Source: CAYGVX01 sp964395545
GTDB taxonomy: Archaea; Thermoproteota; Bathyarchaeia; Bathyarchaeales; SOJC01
Direction: 5' to 3'
DNA length: 25,870 nucleotides
Assembly (NCBI GenBank): GCA_964395545.1
Contig: CAYNAW010000020.1
Location: 1-25,870 of the forward strand
Shown: positions 15,394 to 21,825 of the stretch, piece by piece
Layout: every line of letters begins with the position of its first letter
How positions within the stretch are numbered: position 1 is the stretch's first letter
Notes under the pieces: model-generated
What the model was told of the DNA's origin: nothing
The model's database searches: none
Seen by the model: only the letters and a program-made list of their open reading frames with translations
Made by a program: the position numbers and the translations under genes

Positions 15394-15865
15394 CTAATTC
15401 GCCACGACAGGAAAAGGCACGTGAACATAAATAGGTTATGCTCGTTCCTTAACTGGCGTGCGCGTTCGTGCTTTCGTGCCATTCTGAAATCAGAGGTCGC
15501 CTCCCATGAGAGCTTAGAGCGACTCTCTGACTGTTTGAAGTAGCCGCTTGATTGCTGCTCTGATTTCTATCCTTCCTCCACCGTTTTTGTGAGCGCCTCA
15601 AGGCCCGCAGTCGTAGTGTCGAGGCTTTTGACTCGATCTCGATGGGCGGGGGGTTCCTGCGGAGTTGGAGGTAGTTGAGAGCATGACTCCGGATCCTTCT
15701 CCAGCACTTCCAGGGATATCAGCCCGCCATATTACCCAACTACGCGGGTAAGAGGCGATACGGAATGAAGAACGGTGACATGCAGCTGTGCGTCGCTACG
15801 AAAGATTCTTAAGCGACTAGAATATTACAGTATTTTTGATAAAATTACGAATTAGGTAGAAAGAC
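15394..15865. other. Intergenic stretch of about 470 bp, no convincing gene
   Basis: The left end carries the peroxiredoxin promoter. On the minus strand a frame from about 15735 is open to a stop at 15567-15569 (46 codons from GTG at 15707), reading VLEKDPESCSQLPPTPQEPP and on to LEALTKTVEEG. After that stop another frame continues IRAAIKRLLQTVRESL to a stop. This might be a decayed or frameshifted gene but has no recognisable family. The right end (from about 15822) is AT-rich and is the likely promoter of the 51-residue gene. No tRNA or known structured RNA is recognised. Confidence 0.3.
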
Positions 15866-16021
15866 ATGTGTAAGCAAGAAGAGAAGTGCGAATTTGAAAG
15901 TAACATGAAAGGCTGTGCGTTGAAGCATATAAGCGAAGCACGGAAGCTTCTGTCCAAAGGAAAAGTCGCGGATGCCGATGTCGAGTTAGGCTATGCTGAA
16001 AAGCATTTGAAAGAGAAGTAG
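15866..16021 (+). CDS. Small cysteine-containing helical protein, 51 aa
   Basis: The ATG at 15866 opens a 51-codon frame ending in TAG. It reads MCKQEEKCEFESNMKGCALK and then a charged helical stretch (SEARKLLSKG, DVELGYAEKHLKEK). Three Cys (C2, C8, C17) cluster in the first third. Coding support: an AT-rich promoter-like region just upstream (15822-15850), TAGGTAG as a possible Shine-Dalgarno (15853-15859), balanced amino-acid use and the lack of any competing gene. I recognise no family. The next genes encode a regulator that also begins Met-Cys and has an N-terminal Cys pair, then an ABC exporter, so a metal- or redox-related role is possible but is inference. Confidence 0.6.
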   Translation: MCKQEEKCEFESNMKGCALKHISEARKLLSKGKVADADVELGYAEKHLKEK

Positions 16022-16093
16022 TGCATGTGCCTATCACGCTGCTGATGCAGAAGTGCGACTTCCTACGTTTCAGCCCCACTAGGTGATTAGTCG

Positions 16094-16459
16094 ATGTGTG
16101 GCGATGACTGCAGTAGTTGGAACATGAAAGAGTTTAGCCGATTTCAGAAGTATTTCAGAGCTCTCCACTGCCCGACGCGGTGGGTCATCATTCGTCTGAT
16201 TGGCGGCGGAACCAGAAGCACAAACGAAATCGTAGAAGGGTTAGAGAAAGCAGGAGAGGACCTGTCCAGATCAGGGCTTTATTATCATCTATCCGAGCTG
16301 GAAACAGCCGGCATCATCGAGATGGCTGGTTATCGGGAAGTGGGAGGAGGGGCGCCGGAAAAGGTCTGGAAGTTGAAGACCCGCGAAATACGGGTTGACC
16401 TCCTCGAGGATGATGTCGAAGAGCCTGGCGACGACATGAACTCTAAGGAGGAAGATTGA
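16094..16459 (+). CDS. ArsR/PadR-type winged-helix transcriptional regulator
   Basis: This 121-residue protein has a winged-helix domain: RALHCPTRWVIIRLIGGGTRS, then STNEIVEGLEKAG, the recognition helix LSRSGLYYHLSELETAGII, and the wing GYREVGGGAPEKVWKL. The last 20 residues are very acidic. The N-terminus, MCGDDCSSW, places a Cys pair ahead of the domain, with C26 beside the first helix; these could sense metal or redox state, as in ArsR relatives, but no classical metal motif is complete. AGGTGAT (16081-16087) is the Shine-Dalgarno for ATG 16094. It lies 3 bp upstream of an ABC exporter ATPase gene, so it probably controls that exporter. Confidence 0.82.
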   Translation: MCGDDCSSWNMKEFSRFQKYFRALHCPTRWVIIRLIGGGTRSTNEIVEGLEKAGEDLSRSGLYYHLSELETAGIIEMAGYREVGGGAPEKVWKLKTREIRVDLLEDDVEEPGDDMNSKEED

Positions 16460-16462
16460 TGC

Positions 16463-17467
16463 ATGTGCGCTGAGAGCGTTATAGAGGCATCAAAGCTGAC
16501 GAAATACTATGGCGAATTCTGCGCGGTTGATCACATCAGTTTCAAGGTTGACCAGGGTGAGATCTTCGGGTTCCTCGGCCCCAATGGGGCAGGCAAGACC
16601 ACGACAGTTCGGATGCTCACCGGCATTTCCATTCCCTCGGCCGGTTGGGCGACAATTATGGGGTATGACATTCAGAAGCAGGCTGTGAAGGCGAAGGAGA
16701 CGATGGGAATCGTGCCCGACATCTCCAACGTCTACACCGAGCTATCAGCGTGGGACAATCTTACGTTCACTGGGCAGCTCTATGGAATGCCCAAGAGTGA
16801 CCGAGAAAGCAGGGCTAAGGAGCTTTTGGAGATGTTCGATTTGATTGACAGGCGCGACGAGAAGTTGGAAGATTACTCACGAGGCATGAAACGACGTGTT
16901 TGCATCGCCATGGCTCTTATCAACCGATCATCAGTCTTGTTCCTCGATGAGCCGACGTCTGGGCTGGACGTGCAGAGCGTCATAATCATCAGAGATCTGA
17001 TAAGACAGCTGAACCGAGAAGGGCTAACCGTTTTCTTAACCACCCACAACATGGAAGAGGCCAGTCAAATGTGCGACCGCATCGCCATCATTCACCGAGG
17101 AAAAATCGCCGCCATCGATACGCCTGAACGGCTGAAGAGAACGACAGAAGGACTCCAATCGGTGGAAATTGCCTTCGAAACTGCGAATCCGAATGTTTTG
17201 AACGACTTGAAAGTCCTTTCAGACGTCAATGAGGTCACCAAGCAAGGGGACAAGTTCAGGCTTTACACCAACGACCCGCCGAGCGTTTTGGCAGCAGTGT
17301 GGGACTATGCAAAGACGGAGAAGTTGAAGCTCATCACTGTGAACACCGTTGGCCCCAGCCTTGAGGATGTTTTTGTGAAGCTGACAGGGATTAGAGAGGA
17401 ACCAGAAGGCGGTGGACGCAAAGGACTGATGGGTCATCAACGGAGAAGAGGAGGGACGCAGGGATGA
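16463..17467 (+). CDS. ABC-2 type transporter ATP-binding protein (DrrA-like)
   Basis: This 334-residue ATPase has Walker A GPNGAGKTT (39-47), an ABC signature in the relaxed form YSRGMKRR (138-145), Walker B VLFLDEPTSGLD (158-169) and the switch region FLTTHNMEEASQMCDRI. The C-terminal extension (EVTKQGDKFRLYTND, TVGPSLEDVFVKLTG) is the DrrA/CcmA-type domain of drug or lipid exporters. AAGGAGG lies about 11 bases before the ATG at 16463. It is followed by its permease with an ATGA overlap. The substrate cannot be read from the sequence; the adjacent Cys-rich small protein and regulator suggest a stress-linked efflux role (inference). Confidence 0.93.
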   Translation: MCAESVIEASKLTKYYGEFCAVDHISFKVDQGEIFGFLGPNGAGKTTTVRMLTGISIPSAGWATIMGYDIQKQAVKAKETMGIVPDISNVYTELSAWDNLTFTGQLYGMPKSDRESRAKELLEMFDLIDRRDEKLEDYSRGMKRRVCIAMALINRSSVLFLDEPTSGLDVQSVIIIRDLIRQLNREGLTVFLTTHNMEEASQMCDRIAIIHRGKIAAIDTPERLKRTTEGLQSVEIAFETANPNVLNDLKVLSDVNEVTKQGDKFRLYTNDPPSVLAAVWDYAKTEKLKLITVNTVGPSLEDVFVKLTGIREEPEGGGRKGLMGHQRRRGGTQG

Positions 17468-18216
17468 GACGTGAACGCGTTGCGAGGGAACTGAAGGCTG
17501 CGTGGGCAATTGCCACGAAGGATATGAAGATTTACTACTTGAAGCCTCCCTCGTTGATGTTTGGGATTCTTTTCCCCTTCGCTATGTTCCTATCCTTCGT
17601 CATAGGACGAGATATGCCTATATCGCAGGCTATACCAGTACTCGTTGCCCATACGGTTTTCTTTGCCGCGTCATCTATTGGCCCCGTCTCCATACCGATG
17701 GAGAGAAGACTGCAGACCTTCGATCGCTTTCTGTCCGCTCCAGTATCGCTGCTGACGGTTCTGCTGGGGAAGACGATCGCTGGCTTCGTATACGGCGTCG
17801 GAATATCCTGTATACCAGTGGCCCTGGGTTTAGCCGTTTTTGGCACTCGAATCCTCGATCTCATAGCGCTGACGATCGGAATGGGGCTGTCCGCCTTCGG
17901 CTTTGCAGCGATGGGCATCATGTTCGCCTCTCTGCCAGGCCAGGGACCAGGCCAAGTCTTGATGCCGCTTAACTTCGTTCGCATCCCTCTGCTGTTCATC
18001 AGCGGCGTATACATGCCGATTAAGGATTTGCCCGCTTGGGGTCAAGTAGCTTCGGCAGCGTCCCCCCTGACTCATACAATCGAGTTAATCAGGCTTGGAT
18101 TGGGAGGGGAGAACTTCTTCGGGCTAACAACCAATGTGGCTGTCCTCACCTTCTACGTAGCAGCGTTCTTACTTGCTGGAATGAGGTTCCACATCATGAA
18201 CCAAAAGAGAGAGTAG
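17464..18216 (+). CDS. ABC-2 type transporter permease
   Basis: This 250-residue membrane protein has an N-terminal cytoplasmic helix (ELKAAWAIATKDMKIYYLKP) and about six membrane helices (near residues 29-47, 54-75, 98-122, 132-158, 164-185, 222-243). The motif FLSAPVSLLTVLLGKTIAG, followed by PLNFVRIPLLFISGVYMPI, is characteristic of ABC-2/DrrB permeases. It overlaps the ATPase gene by 4 bp (ATGA), so the two are translated together. It ends 35 bp before a scaffold gap, so any further operon member is lost from view. Confidence 0.9.
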   Translation: MRRERVARELKAAWAIATKDMKIYYLKPPSLMFGILFPFAMFLSFVIGRDMPISQAIPVLVAHTVFFAASSIGPVSIPMERRLQTFDRFLSAPVSLLTVLLGKTIAGFVYGVGISCIPVALGLAVFGTRILDLIALTIGMGLSAFGFAAMGIMFASLPGQGPGQVLMPLNFVRIPLLFISGVYMPIKDLPAWGQVASAASPLTHTIELIRLGLGGENFFGLTTNVAVLTFYVAAFLLAGMRFHIMNQKRE

Positions 18217-18251
18217 GGACACACTATATCAGCAACTTCATTACCACCAGC

Positions 18252-18351
18252 NNNNNNNNNNNNNNNNNNNNNNNNNNNNNNNNNNNNNNNNNNNNNNNNN
18301 NNNNNNNNNNNNNNNNNNNNNNNNNNNNNNNNNNNNNNNNNNNNNNNNNNN
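18252..18351. other. Scaffold gap, 100 N
   Basis: Exactly 100 N, a conventional placeholder of unknown true size. The left contig ends in ...CATTACCACCAGC and the right begins TCTGGCCTGT; there is no shared end sequence. Continuity of the genes on either side is not established by the sequence. Confidence 0.98.
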
Positions 18352-18384
18352 TCTGGCCTGTACAATGCATCGAGAAGGGAGAGG

Positions 18385-18540
18385 AGTGAACGCGTTCGAG
18401 GTCTTATCAAGATCTGTGCACGCGGCGATATCTCCAACTTTCAAGCGCTACCTGCTCTAAGGATTGACTCTTATCGACCTACCCACCAGATTTATTCCGC
18501 ATAGCTTTAAGTGAACGGGTTCGATGTATTAAGATCTGTG
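18385..18540 (+). repeat. Imperfect direct repeat with two short parallel ORFs upstream of the DUF6125-like gene
   Basis: A unit at 18385-18418 recurs at 18510-18540. Both contain GTGAACG.GTTCGA and the identical 10-mer AAGATCTGTG. Each copy begins a GTG frame with related peptides: MNAFEVLSRSVHAAIS (18386-18460, 24 aa) and MNGFDVLRSVKGATA (18511-18558, 15 aa). The stop of the second overlaps the ATG of the next gene as ATGA, so it could be a leader peptide. TTTATT (18491-18496) is a plausible TATA box for that gene. Duplicated promoter/leader DNA is the simplest reading. Confidence 0.45.
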
Positions 18541-18554
18541 AAGGGGGCAACTGC

Positions 18555-19094
18555 ATGAGTGAATATCCCTCTGGAAGCGTGGAAGACCGTAAGATGTTGG
18601 CAGAATTGCCTATAGAAAAACTGCTTGACTACTTCTTCTTGCAAATTCGCAATATATGGAGAGTAGACGGACTCTACTTCTTGGGTATTGAAAAGCGATT
18701 CAGCACTGAGGCGGCAACGGAAATTGATGCAAGTGCTTGGGAGACTATGGCTGCAATTGAAGCCAAAAGCCTCCAACGGATGTTCAGAATCGGCGAAAAC
18801 CCAGACTTGGCAACAATCGTTCATCTCTTGCGCAAGTCCAGTTGGGCAATGGATCAGCCTTTCAAAAATATCGATGTGGGCGACAAACGGGCCACCTTGA
18901 GCATTGACAAATGTAGAACTCAGGAAGCTCGTCTGAGCAAAGGCTTATGCGAGTTTCCATGTAAAAAGGTGCGGTTTGGATATCTAAGGAATTTTGCAAA
19001 GACTTTGAATCCGAAAGCGGAAGTGAACTGCTTGGTTTGCCCCCCAGACAAGCATCCCAAGGACGTGTGGTGTAAATGGGAATTCGCAATTTGA
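18555..19094 (+). CDS. DUF6125-like cysteine-containing protein
   Basis: This 179-residue soluble protein begins with a helical region (LLDYFFLQIRNIWRVDGLYF) and carries a conserved-looking Cys set in the C-terminal half: CRTQEARLSKGL (C120), CEFPCKKV (C132, C136), NCLVCPPDKHPKD (C159, C162) and VWCKWEF (C173). This pattern resembles the family I recall as DUF6125, found in anaerobic archaea and bacteria, whose function is unknown; the Cys/His set could bind a metal. GGGGGC lies about 9 bases before the ATG at 18555. A T-rich stretch (19110-19120) after the stop may end the transcript. Confidence 0.65.
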   Translation: MSEYPSGSVEDRKMLAELPIEKLLDYFFLQIRNIWRVDGLYFLGIEKRFSTEAATEIDASAWETMAAIEAKSLQRMFRIGENPDLATIVHLLRKSSWAMDQPFKNIDVGDKRATLSIDKCRTQEARLSKGLCEFPCKKVRFGYLRNFAKTLNPKAEVNCLVCPPDKHPKDVWCKWEFAI

Positions 19095-19205
19095 TTTTGG
19101 CGGTTTGCATTCTGTTTTTCCTTATATGAGCAACATCGTGTCACACTTCTGGCACGCACTCGAACTCCTCTTTCTCACAACGTCGTCAGGAAAACTCTGC
19201 GAATG

Positions 19206-19222
19206 CACGCGCATTATGCGTG
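19206..19222. terminator. Palindromic hairpin between convergent genes
   Basis: CACGCGCATTATGCGTG (19206-19222) contains the perfect arms CGCAT/ATGCG around one base. It sits just beyond the 3' end of the minus-strand DUF134 gene (stop at 19226), with T-rich DNA on either side. It could be a bidirectional 3'-end structure. The rest of 19095-19225 shows nothing else. Confidence 0.35.
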
Positions 19223-19225
19223 TAA

Positions 19226-19564
19226 TTATCCGGTTGATTGTTGGATTTTTCTGCTTTCTTCTTCTTTCAAGACGACAAGCGTTTTTCCTTCTGTGAGAGC
19301 TTGAGCAACCTTCCTTCTCACGCTTTGAAGAAGTCGCCATATGGTTCCTCTTGAAACTCCCATCTTCTGACCTGCTTCTTCTTGAGACAGTCCTTCAAGG
19401 TCGACTAGTCTCAATGCTTCGATTTCTGCTGGCTCAACGAAAACGGTCCCGGGGTTTGTCTGAGGTGTCGGAACTAGTCTGTCCACTGTTGTGGGAGTGG
19501 GTATCGTGACTGGTTTGGGGAATCTTCCTCTTCCACCATATCTACGTCTGCGTCGCCAGGCCAT
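19226..19564 (-). CDS. DUF134 (UPF0251) helix-turn-helix DNA-binding protein
   Basis: This 112-residue predicted regulator matches the UPF0251/DUF134 pattern: an Arg-rich N-terminus (MAWRRRRRYGGRGRFPKP), then EPAEIEALRLVDLEGLSQEEA and the recognition region GQKMGVSRGTIWRLLQSVRRKVA, ending ALTEGKTLVV. The family is usually found next to NifX-like and DUF5320 genes, as here. A TTG three codons upstream (19573) is a possible start, but ATG at 19564 gives the family N-terminus. The shared TATA element at 19597-19607 would give a leader of about ten bases. It probably regulates the divergent DUF5320 gene through the TGTG-N6-CACA sites, perhaps repressing it (inference). The central Pro/Thr linker (KPVTIPTPTTVDRLVPTPQT) is longer than I recall for the family. 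Confidence 0.85.
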   Translation of the reverse strand: MAWRRRRRYGGRGRFPKPVTIPTPTTVDRLVPTPQTNPGTVFVEPAEIEALRLVDLEGLSQEEAGQKMGVSRGTIWRLLQSVRRKVAQALTEGKTLVVLKEEESRKIQQSTG

Positions 19565-19596
19565 GTCGATCAACTGTGTAATGGCTCGCCGTAACT

Positions 19597-19646
19597 TTTA
19601 TATATTTCTGTGCACTATCACATAAATGATTGTGTGCATAAACACA
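19597..19646. promoter_or_regulatory. Divergent promoter with two TGTG-N6-CACA operator-like sites
   Basis: TTTTATATATT (19597-19607) is a strong, nearly symmetrical TATA element that could serve both the DUF134 and DUF5320 genes. On the DUF5320 side two interrupted palindromes follow: TGTGCACTATCACA (19609-19622) and TGTGCATAAACACA (19633-19646). Both begin TGTGCA and end CACA, and they are 24 bp apart. They cover the expected plus-strand transcription start (about 19628) and lead into the Shine-Dalgarno GAGGTGA (19651-19657). The position fits a repressor site. The binding protein is not shown by the sequence; DUF134 is the obvious candidate. Confidence 0.6.
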
Positions 19647-19665
19647 AAAAGAGGTGAAACATAAA

Positions 19666-20232
19666 ATGCCAAGAGGAGATAGAACAGGACCTTGGGGCTT
19701 AGGACCCATGACTGGACGAGCAGCTGGCTACTGCGCCGGTTACCCTGTTCCAGGATTCATGAACCCGATACCTGGATATGGAAGAGGACCCGGCTATGGC
19801 AGAGGACGAGGCAGAGGCTTCGGTAGAGGNNNNNNNNNNNNNNNNNNNNNNNNNNNNNNNNNNNNNNNNNNNNNNNNNNNNNNNNNNNNNNNNNNNNNNN
19901 NNNNNNNNNNNNNNNNNNNNNNNNNNNNNAGAGGCTTCGGTAGAGGTTGGGGCAGAGGCTTTGGCAGGGGTATGTGGGGCTATCCCCCGCAATATCAACA
20001 ACCCTATCCGCCTCCGATGTATCCACCCGCACCACCACAGAACCCATATGCCTATCCGCCAACGTATCTGCCGATAACGCAACCCCAGACTCCGGAACAG
20101 GAAGTTGCAGCGTTGGAAAACTACAGAAAAGAACTAGAGGCAGAAAGAGCGGACCTTGAAGAGGAAATGGGTGAAATCGCGTCCAGAATCGAAGCGCTAA
20201 AGGCGACGCTTGAACAGGGAAAAAACAAGTAA
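19666..20232 (+). CDS. DUF5320-like Gly/Arg-rich protein with C-terminal coiled coil, interrupted by a scaffold gap
   Basis: The N-terminus, MPRGDRTGPWGLGPMTGRAA, followed by GYCAGYPVPGFMNP, is the DUF5320 signature. A GYGRG/GRGFGRG repeat tract follows, then a Pro/Tyr-rich stretch (YPPQYQQPYPPPMYPP), and a C-terminal coiled coil (YRKELEAERADLEEEMGEI...IEALKATLEQ) typical of these proteins. Function is unknown; the family accompanies NifX-like and MinD-ferredoxin genes in anaerobes. The true start is ATG 19666, preceded by GAGGTGA; a GTG at 19654 lies inside that Shine-Dalgarno. A 100-N gap interrupts the repeat tract. The contig ends share 17 bp exactly, so the gap may be an artefact, and the protein would then be about 149 rather than 188 residues. 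Confidence 0.85.
   Translation: MPRGDRTGPWGLGPMTGRAAGYCAGYPVPGFMNPIPGYGRGPGYGRGRGRGFGRXXXXXXXXXXXXXXXXXXXXXXXXXXXXXXXXXXRGFGRGWGRGFGRGMWGYPPQYQQPYPPPMYPPAPPQNPYAYPPTYLPITQPQTPEQEVAALENYRKELEAERADLEEEMGEIASRIEALKATLEQGKNK
19830..19929. other. Scaffold gap, 100 N, inside the Gly/Arg repeat
   Basis: Exactly 100 N. The last 17 bases before the gap (19813-19829, AGAGGCTTCGGTAGAGG) are identical to the first 17 after it (19930-19946): a perfect suffix-prefix overlap. The two copies are 117 bp apart, a multiple of three, so the reading frame holds with or without the gap. Confidence 0.98.
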
Positions 20233-20479
20233 CAAGACTCTGAACCAGTTGACTCCCATCATGACACTCTTCGAAAGCGACGATTGTGGACGAGTCCACC
20301 ATCCTCCAGAATCATCCCACTGGGCAAGCGGCAGCGAATTTGCCACCGTGATTCCCCGGTTGAACAAGGGGTTACCGAGAGGAAGCAGTGCAGCAGACTT
20401 ACGTGGCAACCTTCTTCGTCCCAGTCTTCTCCTTTTTTGTCGAACCGAAATTGACGGAGCTGAGAGGTGATAAGCGAGT
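20233..20479. other. Spacer between DUF5320-like and NifX-like genes
   Basis: About 247 bp. A plus-strand frame from ATG 20262 to TGA 20470 (69 codons, starting MTLFESDDCGRVHHPPESSH) is open but has no recognisable family and no good Shine-Dalgarno; I treat it as non-coding. GAGAGGTGAT (20462-20471) at the right end is the ribosome binding site of the NifX-like gene. Confidence 0.3.
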
Positions 20480-20821
20480 ATGGCGAAATTGAGGATAGCT
20501 GTTCCAACCAAAGACCGCAAGGGTCTGGATGATGTGGTTTCAGAAGTTTTCGGGAAAGCCAGATTTTTCACGATAATCGATGTTGAGGATGGCGAAGTTA
20601 AGAACGTGCAGATAATCGACAATCCAGCTGCATCTTACGAATATGGTTCTGGACCAATTGCAGTGAAGACCTTAGCTGACCTTAAAGTGAATTTGGTGAT
20701 GACTGCTGAACTCGGTCCAGGTGCTTCAAACCTGCTTGACCACCACATCATTAGAAGAATCGCTGTCAAACCCAACACGAGAGTCGCCGAATCGATCAGA
20801 GAACCCCTCGTGGAGGGTTAG
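20480..20821 (+). CDS. NifX/NifB-like (dinitrogenase Fe-Mo cofactor biosynthesis) domain protein
   Basis: This 113-residue protein has the Nitro_FeMo-Co fold: RIAVPTKDRKGLDDVVSEVFGKARFFTIIDVEDGEV, followed by NPAASYEYGSGPIAVKTLADLKVNLVMTAELGPGASNLL. Such proteins bind iron-molybdenum or other metal-sulfur clusters (NifX, NafY, orange protein). No nitrogenase gene is present in this window, so a role in nitrogen fixation should not be assumed. It lacks the Cys-rich extension of some relatives. GAGGTGAT lies about 8 bases before the ATG. It follows the DUF5320-like gene in the same direction, and a second paralogue lies at 25459-25833. Confidence 0.9.
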   Translation: MAKLRIAVPTKDRKGLDDVVSEVFGKARFFTIIDVEDGEVKNVQIIDNPAASYEYGSGPIAVKTLADLKVNLVMTAELGPGASNLLDHHIIRRIAVKPNTRVAESIREPLVEG

Positions 20822-20904
20822 CGCGGATAAGCACGAACATTAATGGAGAATCATACCCCAATCGGTTAAAATACGCAGTCAACCACAGTAATGACGGGAC
20901 TTGG

Positions 20905-21351
20905 ATGCAGAACCGAAGAAATATAGGCATAATTATCTGCGATCGCTACAGCAGTTGCGCTGGCGGCAAATGTCTTAAGGCTCTGAGAAACAGAGAAGGA
21001 GCTTTCAGCGTTCACAAAGACCAAGAAGTGGAACTAGTCGGATACACTACCTGCGGAGGATGTCCAGGGGGAAACGTGGAATACTGCGTGGAGGAAATGA
21101 AGAAGAACGGTGCTAACGTCATCCATCTGGCAACAGGCATGGTTGTGGGCTACCCCCCATGCCCGCACATTGACCATTTCTATAGTTTCATCAAACAGAA
21201 GTACGGGATAGACGTTGTAATAGGCACACACCCCATCCCACAAAGCTATTACGCAAGTCATACCGCCTTGGGAACGTGGACCACACCGGAATGGAAAGAG
21301 AAGATCACGCATGTGTTGGGAGATAAGCAGACGCGACTAAAATATAGCTAA
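20905..21351 (+). CDS. CGGC-domain protein
   Basis: This 148-residue protein has the CGGC domain: NIGIIICDRYSSCAGGKCLKAL (C12, C18, C23), GYTTCGGCPGG (C50, C53), EYCVEEM (C61), a HLATGMVVGYPPCPHID stretch (C86), then KYGIDVVIGTHP near the end. The many Cys suggest binding of a metal or Fe-S cluster; the function of the family is unknown. It starts at ATG 20905, with GGGACTTGG just upstream as a weak Shine-Dalgarno. The 83-bp spacer from the NifX-like gene contains AT-rich DNA, so it may have its own promoter. Confidence 0.85.
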   Translation: MQNRRNIGIIICDRYSSCAGGKCLKALRNREGAFSVHKDQEVELVGYTTCGGCPGGNVEYCVEEMKKNGANVIHLATGMVVGYPPCPHIDHFYSFIKQKYGIDVVIGTHPIPQSYYASHTALGTWTTPEWKEKITHVLGDKQTRLKYS

Positions 21352-21415
21352 TTGATGGGGCTTCAAACTTGACGGTGCGGCAAAATTGTAAGTAGGGAGA
21401 GGCGGCAGGCAGGGT

Positions 21416-21817
21416 ATGAACGAAGATATAATCACCGATTTCTTGAAGAAAACAAATGTATATGCGGTTATTGGTGTTAGCAGAGACCCTGAGAAGTATG
21501 GCCATCAAGTTTATAGAGACTTGCGCAATGCTGGATACAAGGTCCACTGTGTCAATCCAAATACAGATAGCGTTTTAGGAGACCAGTGCTACGCAAGCCT
21601 TGCAACGCTCCCGACGAAACCGGATGTTGTGGACGTAGTAGTTCCGCCAAAGATAACGGAACAAGTAGTCAAGACCTGCAAGAAACTTGGCATAAGAAAA
21701 GTGTGGATGCAGCCGGGTTCAGAATCTGAGGAGGCAATTAACTTCTGCAGGAAAAATGACATAGCGGTTGTCCATGGAATCTGTGTTATGGTTGAAAGAA
21801 GGAGCAGATCTGAATAG
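21416..21817 (+). CDS. CoA-binding domain protein (YccU-like)
   Basis: This 133-residue Rossmann-fold protein has the CoA-binding pattern: VYAVIGVSRDPEKYGHQVYRDL near the N-terminus, VHCVNPNTDSVLGDQCYASL, PDVVDVVVPPKITEQVVKTC, RKVWMQPGSESEEAINFCRK and a terminal VVHGICVMVE. Small proteins of this family bind CoA; their physiological role is not well defined. The length matches the family exactly. GCAGGGT before the ATG at 21416 is the likely ribosome site. It converges on the radical SAM gene with only 8 bp between stops. Confidence 0.92.
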   Translation: MNEDIITDFLKKTNVYAVIGVSRDPEKYGHQVYRDLRNAGYKVHCVNPNTDSVLGDQCYASLATLPTKPDVVDVVVPPKITEQVVKTCKKLGIRKVWMQPGSESEEAINFCRKNDIAVVHGICVMVERRSRSE

Positions 21818-21825
21818 GCTAGTAA

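Noticed and set aside
19654..19665. GTG start for the DUF5320-like gene at 19654
   Set aside because: It lies within the ribosome binding site; the family starts at MPRGDRTGP (ATG 19666).
19780..19980. CRISPR-like or tandem DNA repeat
   Set aside because: The repetition is explained by Gly-Arg-Gly-Phe codons; no spacer-repeat periodicity.
20262..20470. 69-codon plus-strand frame before the NifX-like gene
   Set aside because: No Shine-Dalgarno, no recognisable family; its end overlaps the NifX-like ribosome binding site.
20480..20821. Evidence for nitrogen fixation
   Set aside because: NifX-like domains are widespread without nitrogenase; no nifH, nifD or nifK lies in the window.
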